DNA of 64,000 bases from Verrucomicrobia bacterium S94 (GCA_004299845.1 CP036201.1:2728001-2792000); one strand, 5' to 3'; shown: positions 39,037 through 47,094, counted from the stretch's first letter. Notes: generated by a model from the letters alone, not told the origin. Numbers and translations are program-made.

Positions 39037-40057
39037 ACTCAACCAGACTTCGTTTGCTCAATGACGTGCTCGCAATCTTTGAAATACGCTTATCACGGGA
39101 AACTGAGAGGGATTCTAGAAGGGCGATATCTTCTTCGGAACCGATTTCGCCGAGAGTGGCGATGGCGGCACAGCGAAGTATGGTTATGTCCGAATTATGA
39201 GCCAGGTCGCGGGCGGTTTCCAATACATGTATATTTTTGCGTTCACCGCAAAGACGAATGGCAGTAACTCGGTTCGCCAAAGAAGCTTGTTCATCCTGAG
39301 CCAAGTTGAGCATCGCGGCATTAATGTCACCCTTATCAAACTCATCATGATCACGAGAAAGCTTATCGAGCGCCAACAGCGCCGCCCCTGCATTCGAATT
39401 GTCGCGTTCCCCCAGCGCATCCCAGAGTGTGTCCTGAATTATCTGCAGTTCTTGTGGAGGGACAGCGGCCTCGCTGTCCGCGGTTGATGAGACCAGCGCC
39501 TCTCGGCTCCCAGTTTCAGACTCAAAACTTAAAACTTCAGACTGTCTTTCATAGAACGGCTGCATGAACTGGATACAATAATTGCGCCACGTATCATCCT
39601 GATTGGGGTTGTTATATCCATTCACCAGCAATTCACCCATACCATCCGGAAGTTCCTTCTGACGAAGAAGAATTTCATAGGCATCATTTCGAATGGAGTT
39701 GTAAAAAAGATTCCCCAACTTTGCATCTTCCGGCATTGGCTCATTTAGGAAATCCATCAGAACTGCAATATCATTGGTCGACATCTCCTGCCCAAGTTTC
39801 CGCATGGCTTCAAGCCTAGTCTGGTAGCCGGATTTCGGATCAACCACAGTAAATACCGGATGGTTCTCACTCAAACCAGACTCGATTTCCGATTCAGCCA
39901 TTGGAACTTCCTGGGCGTGCTGCGGACGCGAAACTTCTATCGCAGACATGTTAATCTGTGACTCAGGCTGATCAGCCTGAGTCACAGGACTTCTCGACAA
40001 AACATATACAAGTCCGAATACACCAATAACTGCAACTACAAGAATAATTTTTTTCAT
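39035..40057 (-). CDS. Membrane-anchored HEAT-repeat protein, function unknown
   Basis: A 340-residue protein. It begins with an uncleaved-looking signal anchor (KKIILVVAVIGVFGLVYVLS) and then has a polar, glutamate-rich linker. Residues about 225-335 contain HEAT/PBS-lyase-like repeats: LANRVTAIRLCGERKNIHVL, HNSDITILRCAAIATLGEIG, SEEDIALLESLSVSRDKRIS. Such repeats usually mediate protein binding. Its ATG overlaps the stop of a RAYT remnant by 4 bp, and the upstream GGGGTCAG REP-like motif falls within its leader, so its original promoter may have been displaced by the mobile DNA. No catalytic role is apparent. Confidence 0.8.
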   Translation of the reverse strand: MKKIILVVAVIGVFGLVYVLSRSPVTQADQPESQINMSAIEVSRPQHAQEVPMAESEIESGLSENHPVFTVVDPKSGYQTRLEAMRKLGQEMSTNDIAVLMDFLNEPMPEDAKLGNLFYNSIRNDAYEILLRQKELPDGMGELLVNGYNNPNQDDTWRNYCIQFMQPFYERQSEVLSFESETGSREALVSSTADSEAAVPPQELQIIQDTLWDALGERDNSNAGAALLALDKLSRDHDEFDKGDINAAMLNLAQDEQASLANRVTAIRLCGERKNIHVLETARDLAHNSDITILRCAAIATLGEIGSEEDIALLESLSVSRDKRISKIASTSLSKRSLVE

Positions 40058-40341
40058 GAGGGGTCAGTCCTATGATTTAATGTTTTTATAATTCGATCCA
40101 ATGCATCCCCGCCGAAATCACCCGATTCCATACGCTTCAGAAATGTAGCAAAATTCGTTGCCTTACCCATCCTTAAACGCTCTTTAATCCACTGATTTTT
40201 CACACACGTATTCCGGCGCACCAGCCAAGCCACCGCATACTTCTCCGGACCGTTCTTTTTCAGCGCATCCAGATCGGAATCGGCCAATCCGAGAACCTCA
40301 AGCCCAAGCTTAACCAGCCGTTCCGCCTCCGCCTCATCACG
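40054..40341 (-). pseudogene. RAYT transposase remnant (C-terminal part)
   Basis: The frame reads DEAEAERLVKLGLEVLGLAD, then KNGPEKYAVAWLVRRNTCVK and NQWIKERLRMGKATNFATFL. The intact RAYT at 40886 has DEVEAERLLQQGIECLQLDE, then KALLAWLIRRHTVVSNAWIA and ERLHMGRADCLSRY in the same place, so this is a diverged copy. It begins exactly where the 407-bp inverted repeat begins, which cut away its N-terminal two thirds. It ends at a GGGGTCAG motif like the other copies. Confidence 0.75.
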
Positions 40342-40746
40342 TAGGAAAGGGGTCAGTCCCGTAATTTAGTAACTTCTCTCAACCGTTCACGCTTCTTTAT
40401 TAACAGTTCATCCTCAGTCTCATCAATCCGTCTAGGGTATCTCGACAGACAATCCGCCCTCCCCATATGCAGCCGCTCCGCAATCCAGGCATTGGAAACC
40501 ACCGTGTGCCTCCTGATCAGCCAGGCCAGCAGCGCCTTCTCATCCGCCCCTTCCGCATCCCGTACAGAGACTGCTCATCAAGCTGAAGGCACTCAATACC
40601 CTGTTGCAACAACCGCTCCGCTTCAACTTCATCATGCTGCCTCACCTCTTCCCCGCAAAATGATTCCCGTTTCCCTGAAAGCCGGTCAATTCTTTCAAGC
40701 ATATCAGCTTTGAACTGATCCGCCCCGAAGCACCATCCTCTGCGGA
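40340..40746 (-). repeat. Left arm of a 407-bp inverted duplication (RAYT 3' half)
   Basis: Reverse complement of 41508-41915. I found one difference: a four-base run at 40547-40550 against five at 41704-41708, which breaks the reading frame in this arm. It carries the C-terminal 130 codons of the RAYT gene plus its 3' REP-like motif. The two arms flank the 5' half of the intact RAYT gene, so the segment between them could invert or extrude a cruciform. Confidence 0.88.
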
Positions 40747-40750
40747 AAAA

Positions 40751-40856
40751 GGGGTCAGAAAAAGGGGTCAGGAAAAAGGGGTCAGTCCCGTAATCTAGTA
40801 AAATGACTTTTCCGAAAAAGGGGTCAGTCCCGTAATCGAGTAAAATGACTTTTCCG
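40751..40856 (+). repeat. REP-like motif array upstream of RAYT
   Basis: Four copies of GGGGTCAG. The last two are complete 42-bp tandem units, GGGGTCAGTCCCGTAATC-AGTAAAATGACTTTTCCG, differing at one base. The core GGGGTCAGTCCC can fold on itself, as REP sequences do. This motif recurs in reverse at 41895-41992 and near 40060 and 40349, always at RAYT ends. Confidence 0.8.
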
Positions 40857-40885
40857 ACCGTGCTGTTTTCGGTATAAAACTCTCC

Positions 40886-41902
40886 ATGCCAAGGAAACCT
40901 AGAATTGAATATGAAGGGGCCATCTATCACGTAATGAGCCGGGGAAATCACCAGGAGGCAATTTACAAAGACGATAAGGACTGCGAAGTATTTTTAGATA
41001 CGCTGGGTGAGGCGTGTGACCGCACGGGCTGGCGGATACACGCCTTCGTTCTTATGGGGAATCATTACCACCTTTTACTGGAGACTCCTGAAGCGAATTT
41101 GGTGGCTGGAATGAAGTGGCTGCAGGGGACGTATACGCAGCGTTTTAACAGTCGGCATAAGTTTTGGGGACATCTATTGCAGGGGCGTTACAAGGCGCTG
41201 CTGGTGGATGGGACGGGCGGAGACTATTTTTTGACGGTAAGTAATTATATCCATCTTAATCCGGTGCGGGTGAAAGGATTTGACCCGCGGAAGAGAACTC
41301 TGGCGGATTACCGCTGGAGCAGTTTCCCGCTTTATGGACGGCCTTCAAAACGCCCAGACTGGCTTTGTGTGGATCGTACGTTGGGCTGCATGGAACTTGA
41401 GGATTCGGTGGCCGGCCGACGGAACTACCGGAGAATTATGAATAAACGGGTTGCTGAAGTCGCCGCAAGTGACAATCCCGTGGAGTTTGATTCGCAATGG
41501 AACCATATCCGCAGAGGATGGTGCTTCGGGGCGGATCAGTTCAAAGCTGATATGCTTGAAAGAATTGACCGGCTTTCAGGGAAACGGGAATCATTTTGCG
41601 GGGAAGAGGTGAGGCAGCATGATGAAGTTGAAGCGGAGCGGTTGTTGCAACAGGGTATTGAGTGCCTTCAGCTTGATGAGCAGTCTCTGTACGGGATGCG
41701 GAAGGGGGCGGATGAGAAGGCGCTGCTGGCCTGGCTGATCAGGAGGCACACGGTGGTTTCCAATGCCTGGATTGCGGAGCGGCTGCATATGGGGAGGGCG
41801 GATTGTCTGTCGAGATACCCTAGACGGATTGATGAGACTGAGGATGAACTGTTAATAAAGAAGCGTGAACGGTTGAGAGAAGTTACTAAATTACGGGACT
41901 GA
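40886..41902 (+). CDS. REP-associated tyrosine transposase (RAYT, Y1 HUH family)
   Basis: A 338-residue protein with the Y1_Tnp domain in its first 150 residues. The HUH pair is His60 and His62 in VLMGNHYHLLLETPE, and the catalytic tyrosine is Tyr102 in GHLLQGRYKALLVD. RAYTs nick single-stranded REP hairpins and are usually domesticated and single-copy. The C-terminal half (from about residue 180: GWCFGADQFKADMLERIDRL) is a helical DNA-binding extension with DnaA-like character. Its gene is bracketed by GGGGTCAGTCCC arrays that are probably its substrates. The reading frame is intact. Confidence 0.92.
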   Translation: MPRKPRIEYEGAIYHVMSRGNHQEAIYKDDKDCEVFLDTLGEACDRTGWRIHAFVLMGNHYHLLLETPEANLVAGMKWLQGTYTQRFNSRHKFWGHLLQGRYKALLVDGTGGDYFLTVSNYIHLNPVRVKGFDPRKRTLADYRWSSFPLYGRPSKRPDWLCVDRTLGCMELEDSVAGRRNYRRIMNKRVAEVAASDNPVEFDSQWNHIRRGWCFGADQFKADMLERIDRLSGKRESFCGEEVRQHDEVEAERLLQQGIECLQLDEQSLYGMRKGADEKALLAWLIRRHTVVSNAWIAERLHMGRADCLSRYPRRIDETEDELLIKKRERLREVTKLRD

Positions 41903-41915
41903 CCCCTTTCCTACG
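41508..41915 (+). repeat. Right arm of the inverted duplication, within RAYT
   Basis: Positions 41508-41915 match 40340-40746 in inverted orientation over their whole length apart from one extra G in a G run. This arm is the functional 3' end of the RAYT gene plus the first 3' motif. The near identity implies a recent duplication or ongoing gene conversion. Confidence 0.88.
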
Positions 41916-41992
41916 GGACTGACCCCTTTCCCGTGACCCCTTTCCCTGACCCCTTTCCCTGACCTTTCCCCGGGACTGACCCCTTTCCCAGT
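41895..41992 (-). repeat. REP-like motif array downstream of RAYT
   Basis: GGGACTGACCCCTTTCC appears three times in full (41895, 41915 and about 41972) with shortened GTGACCCCTTTCC and CTGACCCCTTTCC units between. It is in inverse orientation to the array on the 5' side, giving the RAYT gene mirror-image flanks. Confidence 0.8.
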
Positions 41993-42032
41993 CATTCAAC
42001 AGCCCAGCGTGTAACTGTCTGATGGATCTTTA

Positions 42033-42677
42033 TTATGGAATTATCCCCGTTTTCTTCTGTTCCTTCTTCCATTCCTCCCAAGACTGCTTTCTCTGATAAG
42101 GAACAACATGTACCGGAGATTGAACTACTGGAGGAACTCGCACGTTGATCTTCTCATATTCCGAGACCTTCATGTGTAAGACCGCCTCGCTTTGGATCCG
42201 TGTAAACACTTTTCCAGTAGATCTGAATGGCGCAAATTTCCGAGCATCAATCTTTGGAGCTTTGATCCTTGCACATATACCCGTTTGCATTTCAATTAAA
42301 CTTCCTGAACGGTCAATTTTAAAACTATAAGACATCGACGTTTTAGGAAAAAGCTCTGCACTGAACAATAAGGGGATCTCTGCATAAGCATATTCCTTTT
42401 GTATATTATGCATGTACAATACCGGATACACATCCCGAACACTTATTTGATCCGGCAGTATTGTTCCCGAGGGAATCCCTGGAAACCATATTATAGACTC
42501 GCCGGTATTAACAAAAACAACTGATCCAACGATCTTCTCCTCTGTTACCTTGAAGATTTCAACATGAACCTTCAAACCCGACACTACAGAACCACAATCA
42601 GCCCCCTCAGGGATCGTTGAAAAAACTTGCGTTACCCCGGAAAAGAACAAAATTAAACTAATCACCCTCATCTTCAC
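42033..42677 (-). CDS. Hypothetical secreted protein
   Basis: A 214-residue protein with a signal peptide (MRVISLILFFSGVTQVFS) and one beta-rich domain: VSGLKVHVEIFKVTEEKIVG then SVVFVNTGESIIWFPGIPSG, a pattern like an immunoglobulin-type fold. The C-terminal 30 residues are charged (RKQSWEEWKKEQKKTG). I recognise no family. The start lies inside the tail of an RHS-like fragment (20-bp overlap), so it was probably co-translated with it and may have served as a partner. Confidence 0.65.
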   Translation of the reverse strand: MKMRVISLILFFSGVTQVFSTIPEGADCGSVVSGLKVHVEIFKVTEEKIVGSVVFVNTGESIIWFPGIPSGTILPDQISVRDVYPVLYMHNIQKEYAYAEIPLLFSAELFPKTSMSYSFKIDRSGSLIEMQTGICARIKAPKIDARKFAPFRSTGKVFTRIQSEAVLHMKVSEYEKINVRVPPVVQSPVHVVPYQRKQSWEEWKKEQKKTGIIP

Positions 42678-42887
42678 AACAACACCTCATCTCCTGAGCC
42701 TGTTGATCCCAATCATCGGCATCTGCCTGTTGCGGTAAATACACCAACGGTAAGGCCCCTGGCATTTCAGACCATCCCGAAACGGAACACGAACTTGTCA
42801 TGGCATGAAGGTCGCCCCCGTTTCCAACATCCCATGGATCCTCAAAATTATTATTGCTACCTCCATAAAATAAACTGTCTCATTATT
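42658..42887 (-). pseudogene. Orphan RHS-like C-terminal fragment
   Basis: An open frame without a start reading LFYGGSNNNFEDPWDVGNGG then DLHAMTSSCSVSGWSEMPGA and ending RCCCEDEGD. Just upstream TTGGAGAGGTGTGAATAATG matches the ribosome site and start of the other RHS-tail gene at 46357, but its signal-peptide frame (MRQFILW) does not join the tail. This suggests an internal deletion that fused head and tail out of frame. No specific toxin family recognised. Confidence 0.4.
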
Positions 42888-42908
42888 CACACCTCTCCAA
42901 AATAACAG

Positions 42909-43292
42909 TCAACGACTTGTGCCACACCTTTCCTCCTCTGCCTCATTATTCAGTTCGGAATGAAAAGCCTTTAAAAGGGCAAATGCCATATCTTCAGTTC
43001 TCCACGTTCCATCTTCCCGAAACTTTTGGTGTAATACGGAATCATCATCCAGCCAGTTTTCATAAATCCATAACGCCAGCCATTTATGATAAGTTAACAA
43101 AAATCCATCAGGACATGCCCGGATTTCCTGTTTGGCCTTGCTGCTAACTATACGATCCAATTCATCCACAGCTTGATTTATATTATCTACCGTAATGGAC
43201 TCAGAGGCGCCGTTTCTCAAAGTTATCACCTGCTGGTAGTCCTGCGGTTTTAAACAGTTGTTACTGAAATAGAAAACGCATGGTAGCGCCAC
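42909..43292 (-). CDS. Hypothetical protein, possibly 5'-truncated by IS3
   Basis: Up to 127 residues, starting at a GTG only 14 bp from the left end of the IS3 element, so the natural start may have been lost. The sequence is soluble and acidic (TVDNINQAVDELDRIVSSKA, then LLTYHKWLALWIYENWLDDD), mostly helical, and does not resemble a known enzyme. Its size, acidity and place between RHS-tail debris would fit an immunity protein, which is only an inference. Confidence 0.5.
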   Translation of the reverse strand: MALPCVFYFSNNCLKPQDYQQVITLRNGASESITVDNINQAVDELDRIVSSKAKQEIRACPDGFLLTYHKWLALWIYENWLDDDSVLHQKFREDGTWRTEDMAFALLKAFHSELNNEAEEERCGTSR

Positions 43293-43358
43293 TGTTTTGC
43301 CTCAGATGGAATTGGACAAAACCTTCGTTCAAGTTAGATAGTACGAATGGAGGACAGA

Positions 43359-43664
43359 ATGCCAAAGAGAAGACACTTCACGGCCGAACAGAAGGCCGAC
43401 ATTGTTATGAGTCACCTGGTCGACCAGGTGCCGGTTTCCGATATCTGTGTAAAGCATGATATTCAGCCGAATATGTTTTACCGATGGCAGGCCGAATTCA
43501 GAGCGAATGCCTCTGCCGCCTTCGAGAAAACGGACACGCGTAAACAGAAGGCCCGGCGAAGACAGACCGAGCAGCTCGAAGTGCAATTGCAGAAGAAAGA
43601 CAGCATTATTGCCTATGTGACAACAGAGCTGATGAAATCAAAAAAAAAGAATGGGGAGATTTAA
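43359..43664 (+). CDS. IS3 family transposase OrfA
   Basis: A 101-residue DNA-binding subunit from the ATG at MPKRRHFTAEQKADIVMSHL, preceded by GGAGG. A transposase_8 helix-turn-helix (VSDICVKHDIQPNMFYRWQA) and a leucine-zipper-like coiled coil (EQLEVQLQKKDSIIAYVTTE) are present. Near its end the AAAAAAAAAG run allows -1 frameshifting to make the OrfAB fusion transposase. OrfA alone usually represses transposition. Confidence 0.9.
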   Translation: MPKRRHFTAEQKADIVMSHLVDQVPVSDICVKHDIQPNMFYRWQAEFRANASAAFEKTDTRKQKARRRQTEQLEVQLQKKDSIIAYVTTELMKSKKKNGEI

Positions 43665-43672
43665 AAGGTTGG

Positions 43673-44629
43673 GTGGAGCCGGATCTGCGGGATCGAATTA
43701 TTGATGACGTATTTGAAATCCGGGAACAGACCGGGCTGGCCCTGAGCTGGCTTCTTGCTAAAGCATCTCTTGGTAAAAGCCGGTTTTATGACTGGCGTAA
43801 ACGATACGGAAAACTCAATGAGCACAATGGTAAAATACCTCGGGACAACTGGTTGCTGGCGAATGAAACCGAAAAGATTGTTAACTGGTATAAAGAGCAT
43901 CCGTTTGATGGATATCGCAGGTGCTGCTATATGATGATGGATGCGGATGTTGTTGCGGTCAGTCCGGCCACGGTGTACAGAGTCCTTTCAAAAGCAGGGA
44001 TGCTGAACAATCGGAACGTACGCCCGTCCAGGAAGGGAACCGGCTTCACTCAGCCATTAAAAGCCCATGCTCATTGGCATATTGATATTTCCTACATCAA
44101 CTGTGGCGGCACCTTTTATTATCTGTGCACGGTACTCGATGGATTCAGCCGGTTGATCGTTCACTATGAGCTCAAGGAACAGATGAAAGAGGCCGACGTA
44201 GAGCTGATTCTTCAGCGTGCGAGAGAAAAATATCCTGATGCGGCTCCGAGAATTATAAGTGATAACGGCCCGCAGTTCATCGCCCGGGATTTCAAGGAGT
44301 TTATTCGTCTGACAGGCATGACGCATGTGAGAACCAGCCCGTATTATCCGCAGAGCAACGGTAAGCTTGAGCGTTATCATAAAAGTCTGAAAACCGAATG
44401 CATTCGTCCCAGAAGTGCAGAAACTCAGGATGAAGCTCGTCGGAATATTGATGAATATGTTACCTATTACAACACGATCCGCTTACACAGTTCGCTTGGA
44501 TTTATCACACCCGGGCAAATGCTGGATGGGAAGCAGAAAGAAATATTTGAAGAGCGGGAAATGAAGTTATCGAAAGCCCGGGAAGAGCGCCGAATAAAGC
44601 GGAGCAAAATCCGGGAGTTAACCAACTAA
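43673..44629 (+). CDS. IS3 family transposase OrfB (integrase core)
   Basis: A 318-residue DDE recombinase. An HTH_21 region (SLGKSRFYDWRKRYGKLNEH, then HPFDGYRRCCYMM) precedes the rve core with Asp138 in HWHIDISYI, Asp197 in IISDNGPQFIARDF and Glu233 in SNGKLERYHKSLK, giving the D-D-35-E spacing of IS3. It is normally produced as a fusion with OrfA by -1 frameshifting 25-33 bp upstream of this ATG. The gene is intact, so the element may be active. Confidence 0.93.
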   Translation: MEPDLRDRIIDDVFEIREQTGLALSWLLAKASLGKSRFYDWRKRYGKLNEHNGKIPRDNWLLANETEKIVNWYKEHPFDGYRRCCYMMMDADVVAVSPATVYRVLSKAGMLNNRNVRPSRKGTGFTQPLKAHAHWHIDISYINCGGTFYYLCTVLDGFSRLIVHYELKEQMKEADVELILQRAREKYPDAAPRIISDNGPQFIARDFKEFIRLTGMTHVRTSPYYPQSNGKLERYHKSLKTECIRPRSAETQDEARRNIDEYVTYYNTIRLHSSLGFITPGQMLDGKQKEIFEEREMKLSKAREERRIKRSKIRELTN

Positions 44630-44665
44630 AATCGAACCGAGGTTTTTCCAATTCCCGGTGAACCA

Positions 44666-45100
44666 TTACACCACGATGACGAACTTACTGATTGTAATCC
44701 ATCGAGTACGGCATTTCTGTTCTGTGCCGGAAAATTTTACTGCTCTAATTGCAACCACTGATGAAAGGCAGGCGAACAGAATTCCAGAGAAAACCAGTGT
44801 AAACAAAAGGATCAACACTACATGTGCACTCAGCCCTGATCGGTAGGCAATATGCTCCACCAGATTAATTCCATGGTCTGGAATCGGGTAATAATGCTGC
44901 GCAGGGCTAAATAACGGATAGTTTGGAACGAGGTTTCTAAACAGCCCTGCCGGCAGAAGAGATAACAGAATGATCAGCAGACTCCTCTGCAACATGACAA
45001 TAGAGCTTTGGCAGGACGAACATAAAACATGAACCAACAGAAATCCTGCAATAATGAACATTAGGGCCGGAGGGAAAAATATGAGAAAATTATACAGCAC
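44666..45100 (-). CDS. Hypothetical membrane protein (144 aa)
   Basis: Three to four hydrophobic segments: FLIFFPPALMFIIAGFLLVH, SLLIILLSLLPAGLF and VVLILLFTLVFSGILFACLS. The loop between spans 2 and 3 is polar (NYPLFSPAQHYYPIPDHG). No family recognised. It begins 1 bp after the previous stop, so it is translated with the gene before it. Its stop lies only 10 bp from the right end of the IS3 element, so the C-terminus could be altered. Confidence 0.55.
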   Translation of the reverse strand: MLYNFLIFFPPALMFIIAGFLLVHVLCSSCQSSIVMLQRSLLIILLSLLPAGLFRNLVPNYPLFSPAQHYYPIPDHGINLVEHIAYRSGLSAHVVLILLFTLVFSGILFACLSSVVAIRAVKFSGTEQKCRTRWITISKFVIVV

Positions 45101-45101
45101 A

Positions 45102-45545
45102 TCATCCTCCCGTTTTTTGACCGGATTTTTTACGCAATATTGTTCTTACACACAAATACTGCCCGCCAGCACACAGGACAACGCTTGTTATAAACAGATA
45201 AAAAGCAACACTCTCCAAAACCGGAAGCGCATTATTGCTCGGAGAGACTTCTCTGAACACATATTGTCCCACGCTCGAAGAACGGTTACTACCCCATGAT
45301 GGATTGTAATAGCCGTAAAATTGCCATTCAGTCTCCCTATCCTGATAATCACGCATTACAGGCTCTGGAATCAACAGGGCCGTTGCCCAGATAGAAGCAA
45401 CCAAAAGACTTCCAGCAATAGAAACATTCGAGAGCACAAAGAGTGCTATATTTGAACGAAATTTGCCGATGCCTGCATTTAAGGCAAGAACTGCCCCAAG
45501 CGTTGTCAGCATTACTGTTAATATGATTAACAAAATCAACATCAT
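45102..45545 (-). CDS. Hypothetical membrane protein (147 aa)
   Basis: Three spans are visible: LILLIILTVMLTTLGAVLAL, FVLSNVSIAGSLLVASIWAT and SVAFYLFITSVVLCAGGQYL. A tryptophan- and tyrosine-rich loop (WQFYGYYNPSWGSN) lies between spans 2 and 3, and the tail is basic (RTILRKKSGQKTGG). Shares layout with its downstream neighbour, perhaps as a pair. Lies directly after the RHS-tail pseudogene; a role in its export or immunity is speculation. Confidence 0.55.
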   Translation of the reverse strand: MMLILLIILTVMLTTLGAVLALNAGIGKFRSNIALFVLSNVSIAGSLLVASIWATALLIPEPVMRDYQDRETEWQFYGYYNPSWGSNRSSSVGQYVFREVSPSNNALPVLESVAFYLFITSVVLCAGGQYLCVRTILRKKSGQKTGG

Positions 45546-45590
45546 CGCCAGCTACAAAGTTGTTTTCACAACCCCTCGGTAAAGAAACCA

Positions 45591-46357
45591 TTATTTATCA
45601 CAACAGAACTCATCACATCCAAGCACATCATCAAGAAAACCTAGATAGGTAAAGTGCTCGTCCCCGGGCTTTTTATGATGCACCCCTCCCTTTTCCAGAA
45701 CTAAATCGTCTCTACCTGAAGGGGCCTTATCCGGATCTGAAGGTCCGTAAGGATGTGGACCATACCACTTACCTTCTCCGGGATCCTTCAAATCAGGATC
45801 GGGATGCGTATGCCAATAGATGTCCAAATCATTTTTAGAGCCGCCCACATCATCAATAAAACAGGGAATCTGTCCTCCATAATCATAATACCGCTCATTT
45901 TCGGGACCCCACCTATTCTTAATACTCTGCCACCAGCTCGGATCCTCATTATTCCCGGGAGGAACAGCGCTTGCAAATGGCTCACCTTCCCCATAGGGAG
46001 GACCTACAGCAGGGCCGCTTTGAAGCCGATGTTCATTTCCTTCAGGCCCTGTATATATCCCCCCGACCGTTCTTTGTTTTCAGGATCATTGAACGTATCA
46101 GCAGCACAGCATAACCTTTGTCGATCCTCCTCAGACAATCCGCCCAGAAAATCCCTCATTTATCGTGTGCTCATTAACCCCAGCACATCAATTTTAGAAA
46201 TCGTCTGATTTCGAACGACTGCATTCAGATTTTTTCCACCCTGCTCCCGAACCGGATCTCGGCTGGTCCAGCGACCCTGCTCCGCCTGATAGTAGGCATC
46301 GCTGCAAACCGGGAGAAGGGCTCACAACAATGTGACAAAAATAAATGCTTTCATCAT
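45591..46357 (-). pseudogene. Secreted orphan RHS-tail protein, broken by stops and a frameshift
   Basis: From the ATG the frame gives a signal peptide MMKAFIFVTLL-stop-ALLPVCSDA, then the RHS core motif YYQAEQGRWTSRDPVREQGG (family form: YD-x-E-x-GR-x-x-SRDP-x-x-E-x-GG) and IDVLGL, a TAA, then MRDFLGGLSEEDRQRLCCAA. At the C6 run 46059-46064 the frame changes; adding one base joins NDPENKERSGG to IYTGPEGNEHRLQSGPAV and runs on through PSWWQSIKNRWGPENERYYD and DLDIYWHTHPDPDLKDPGEG to CDEFCCDK. So a signal peptide led directly to an RHS core and a variable tail rich in Gly, Pro, Asp and His. Repeat domains are absent, hence an orphan tail. Function of the tail is unknown. Confidence 0.6.
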
Positions 46358-46374
46358 TCACACCTCACTCAATA

Positions 46375-46908
46375 TCATTGGATAATTTTAACGAGCACTA
46401 TTGCAAACCAAATAAGCAGGATGACATAGCCCGCGCACATCTTAAGGGTAAGTATTCGTGTTCTCTTTTCATTTTCGCTGTAGTTCCCGGCATTCAGAAG
46501 CCCATTGCGTAACTGCCTGGAAAGAGAGATTCGAGTCAGGTATTGCACAGCAAATGTAATCACCGATAAAATAAGCCAAAGCATGCCGACCCATCCCTGC
46601 AGAAACTTTTTCTCCTCGGCTCCAGCAGAAAACAGAATATCCCATATTGGGTATTTGAATTCTATCGACGGAGTCGCCGATACCGTCGCATTCAGAACAG
46701 CAATCAACAGAAAGCTGAAAATGCACATCAAAAGGACTTCATACGAGCGATAGCTTAACTGAAGCGTATCGGACACATCAGCTGACTGTTGACGCCCTCC
46801 CGGAAAGCCATGTCTATGCCGCCAAAATCCCCTTACAGTGCGTACCACAAAAATGCCGGAGAATAGGACAAACGCAGTATAGATAATCTGGAACACTACT
46901 GACAGCAT
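46375..46908 (-). CDS. Hypothetical membrane protein (177 aa)
   Basis: Four spans: VFQIIYTAFVLFSGIFVVRT, LLMCIFSFLLIAVLNATVSA, WVGMLWLILSVITFAVQYL and MCAGYVILLIWFAIVLVKII. Loops are short and basic, with a SLRSYEVL-like stretch before span 2. No family recognised. First gene of the minus-strand string that leads into the RHS-tail pseudogene 18 bp later. It is transcribed away from nifH. Confidence 0.6.
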   Translation of the reverse strand: MLSVVFQIIYTAFVLFSGIFVVRTVRGFWRHRHGFPGGRQQSADVSDTLQLSYRSYEVLLMCIFSFLLIAVLNATVSATPSIEFKYPIWDILFSAGAEEKKFLQGWVGMLWLILSVITFAVQYLTRISLSRQLRNGLLNAGNYSENEKRTRILTLKMCAGYVILLIWFAIVLVKIIQ

Positions 46909-46982
46909 GAGCGATATGTATCCCGGTTGTCTCCCAGAGTGTCGTTCAATTGATCAACCATGTCGTCTAGACTTTGAAAAGG

Positions 46983-46998
46983 CGGAAATTTGTTTCCG
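46983..46998. promoter_or_regulatory. CGGAAA-N4-TTTCCG dyad, distal copy upstream of nifH
   Basis: The perfect dyad CGGAAATTTGTTTCCG differs by one central base from the dyad upstream of nifE at 54211. It lies 232 bp before the nifH -24 box, a distance acceptable for an enhancer-type site. Confidence 0.55.
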
Positions 46999-47013
46999 TC
47001 GGCCTGAATGCAT

Positions 47014-47028
47014 CGGAAAAAAATGTCG
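47014..47028 (+). promoter_or_regulatory. 15-bp nif upstream motif
   Basis: CGGAAAAAAATGTCG occurs identically upstream of nifE at 54130-54144, and in both places sits exactly 81 bp before a GGAAA-N4-TTTCC dyad. It resembles a dyad with one degenerate arm. Confidence 0.6.
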
Positions 47029-47094
47029 CCATTTTTTGTAACCCTCTGTTTTTTCGCGGGTTGGAAAGGCACTGATTCTGAAGCATGGTCGGGG

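Larger units (their letters stand above)
43307..44656 (+). mobile_element. IS3-family insertion sequence
   Basis: A 1350-bp element with two overlapping-frame ORFs. Terminal inverted repeats are TGGAATTGGACAAAACC at the left and GGGAATTGGAAAAACC (reverse complement) at the right. orfA and orfB are in -1 relation with a nine-A run at 43640-43648 as slip site. No target duplication could be seen. It separates two parts of a string of small minus-strand genes. Confidence 0.88.

Noticed and set aside
40517-40951. 144-codon minus-strand frame containing RAYT sequence
   Set aside because: It is the inverted RAYT arm read out of its natural frame at the end (MRKGRMRRRC) and joined to REP-array sequence; treated as a repeat, not a gene.
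40751-41992. CRISPR array
   Set aside because: The GGGGTCAG motifs are direct or inverted with irregular spacing and no unique spacers, and they belong to the RAYT system.
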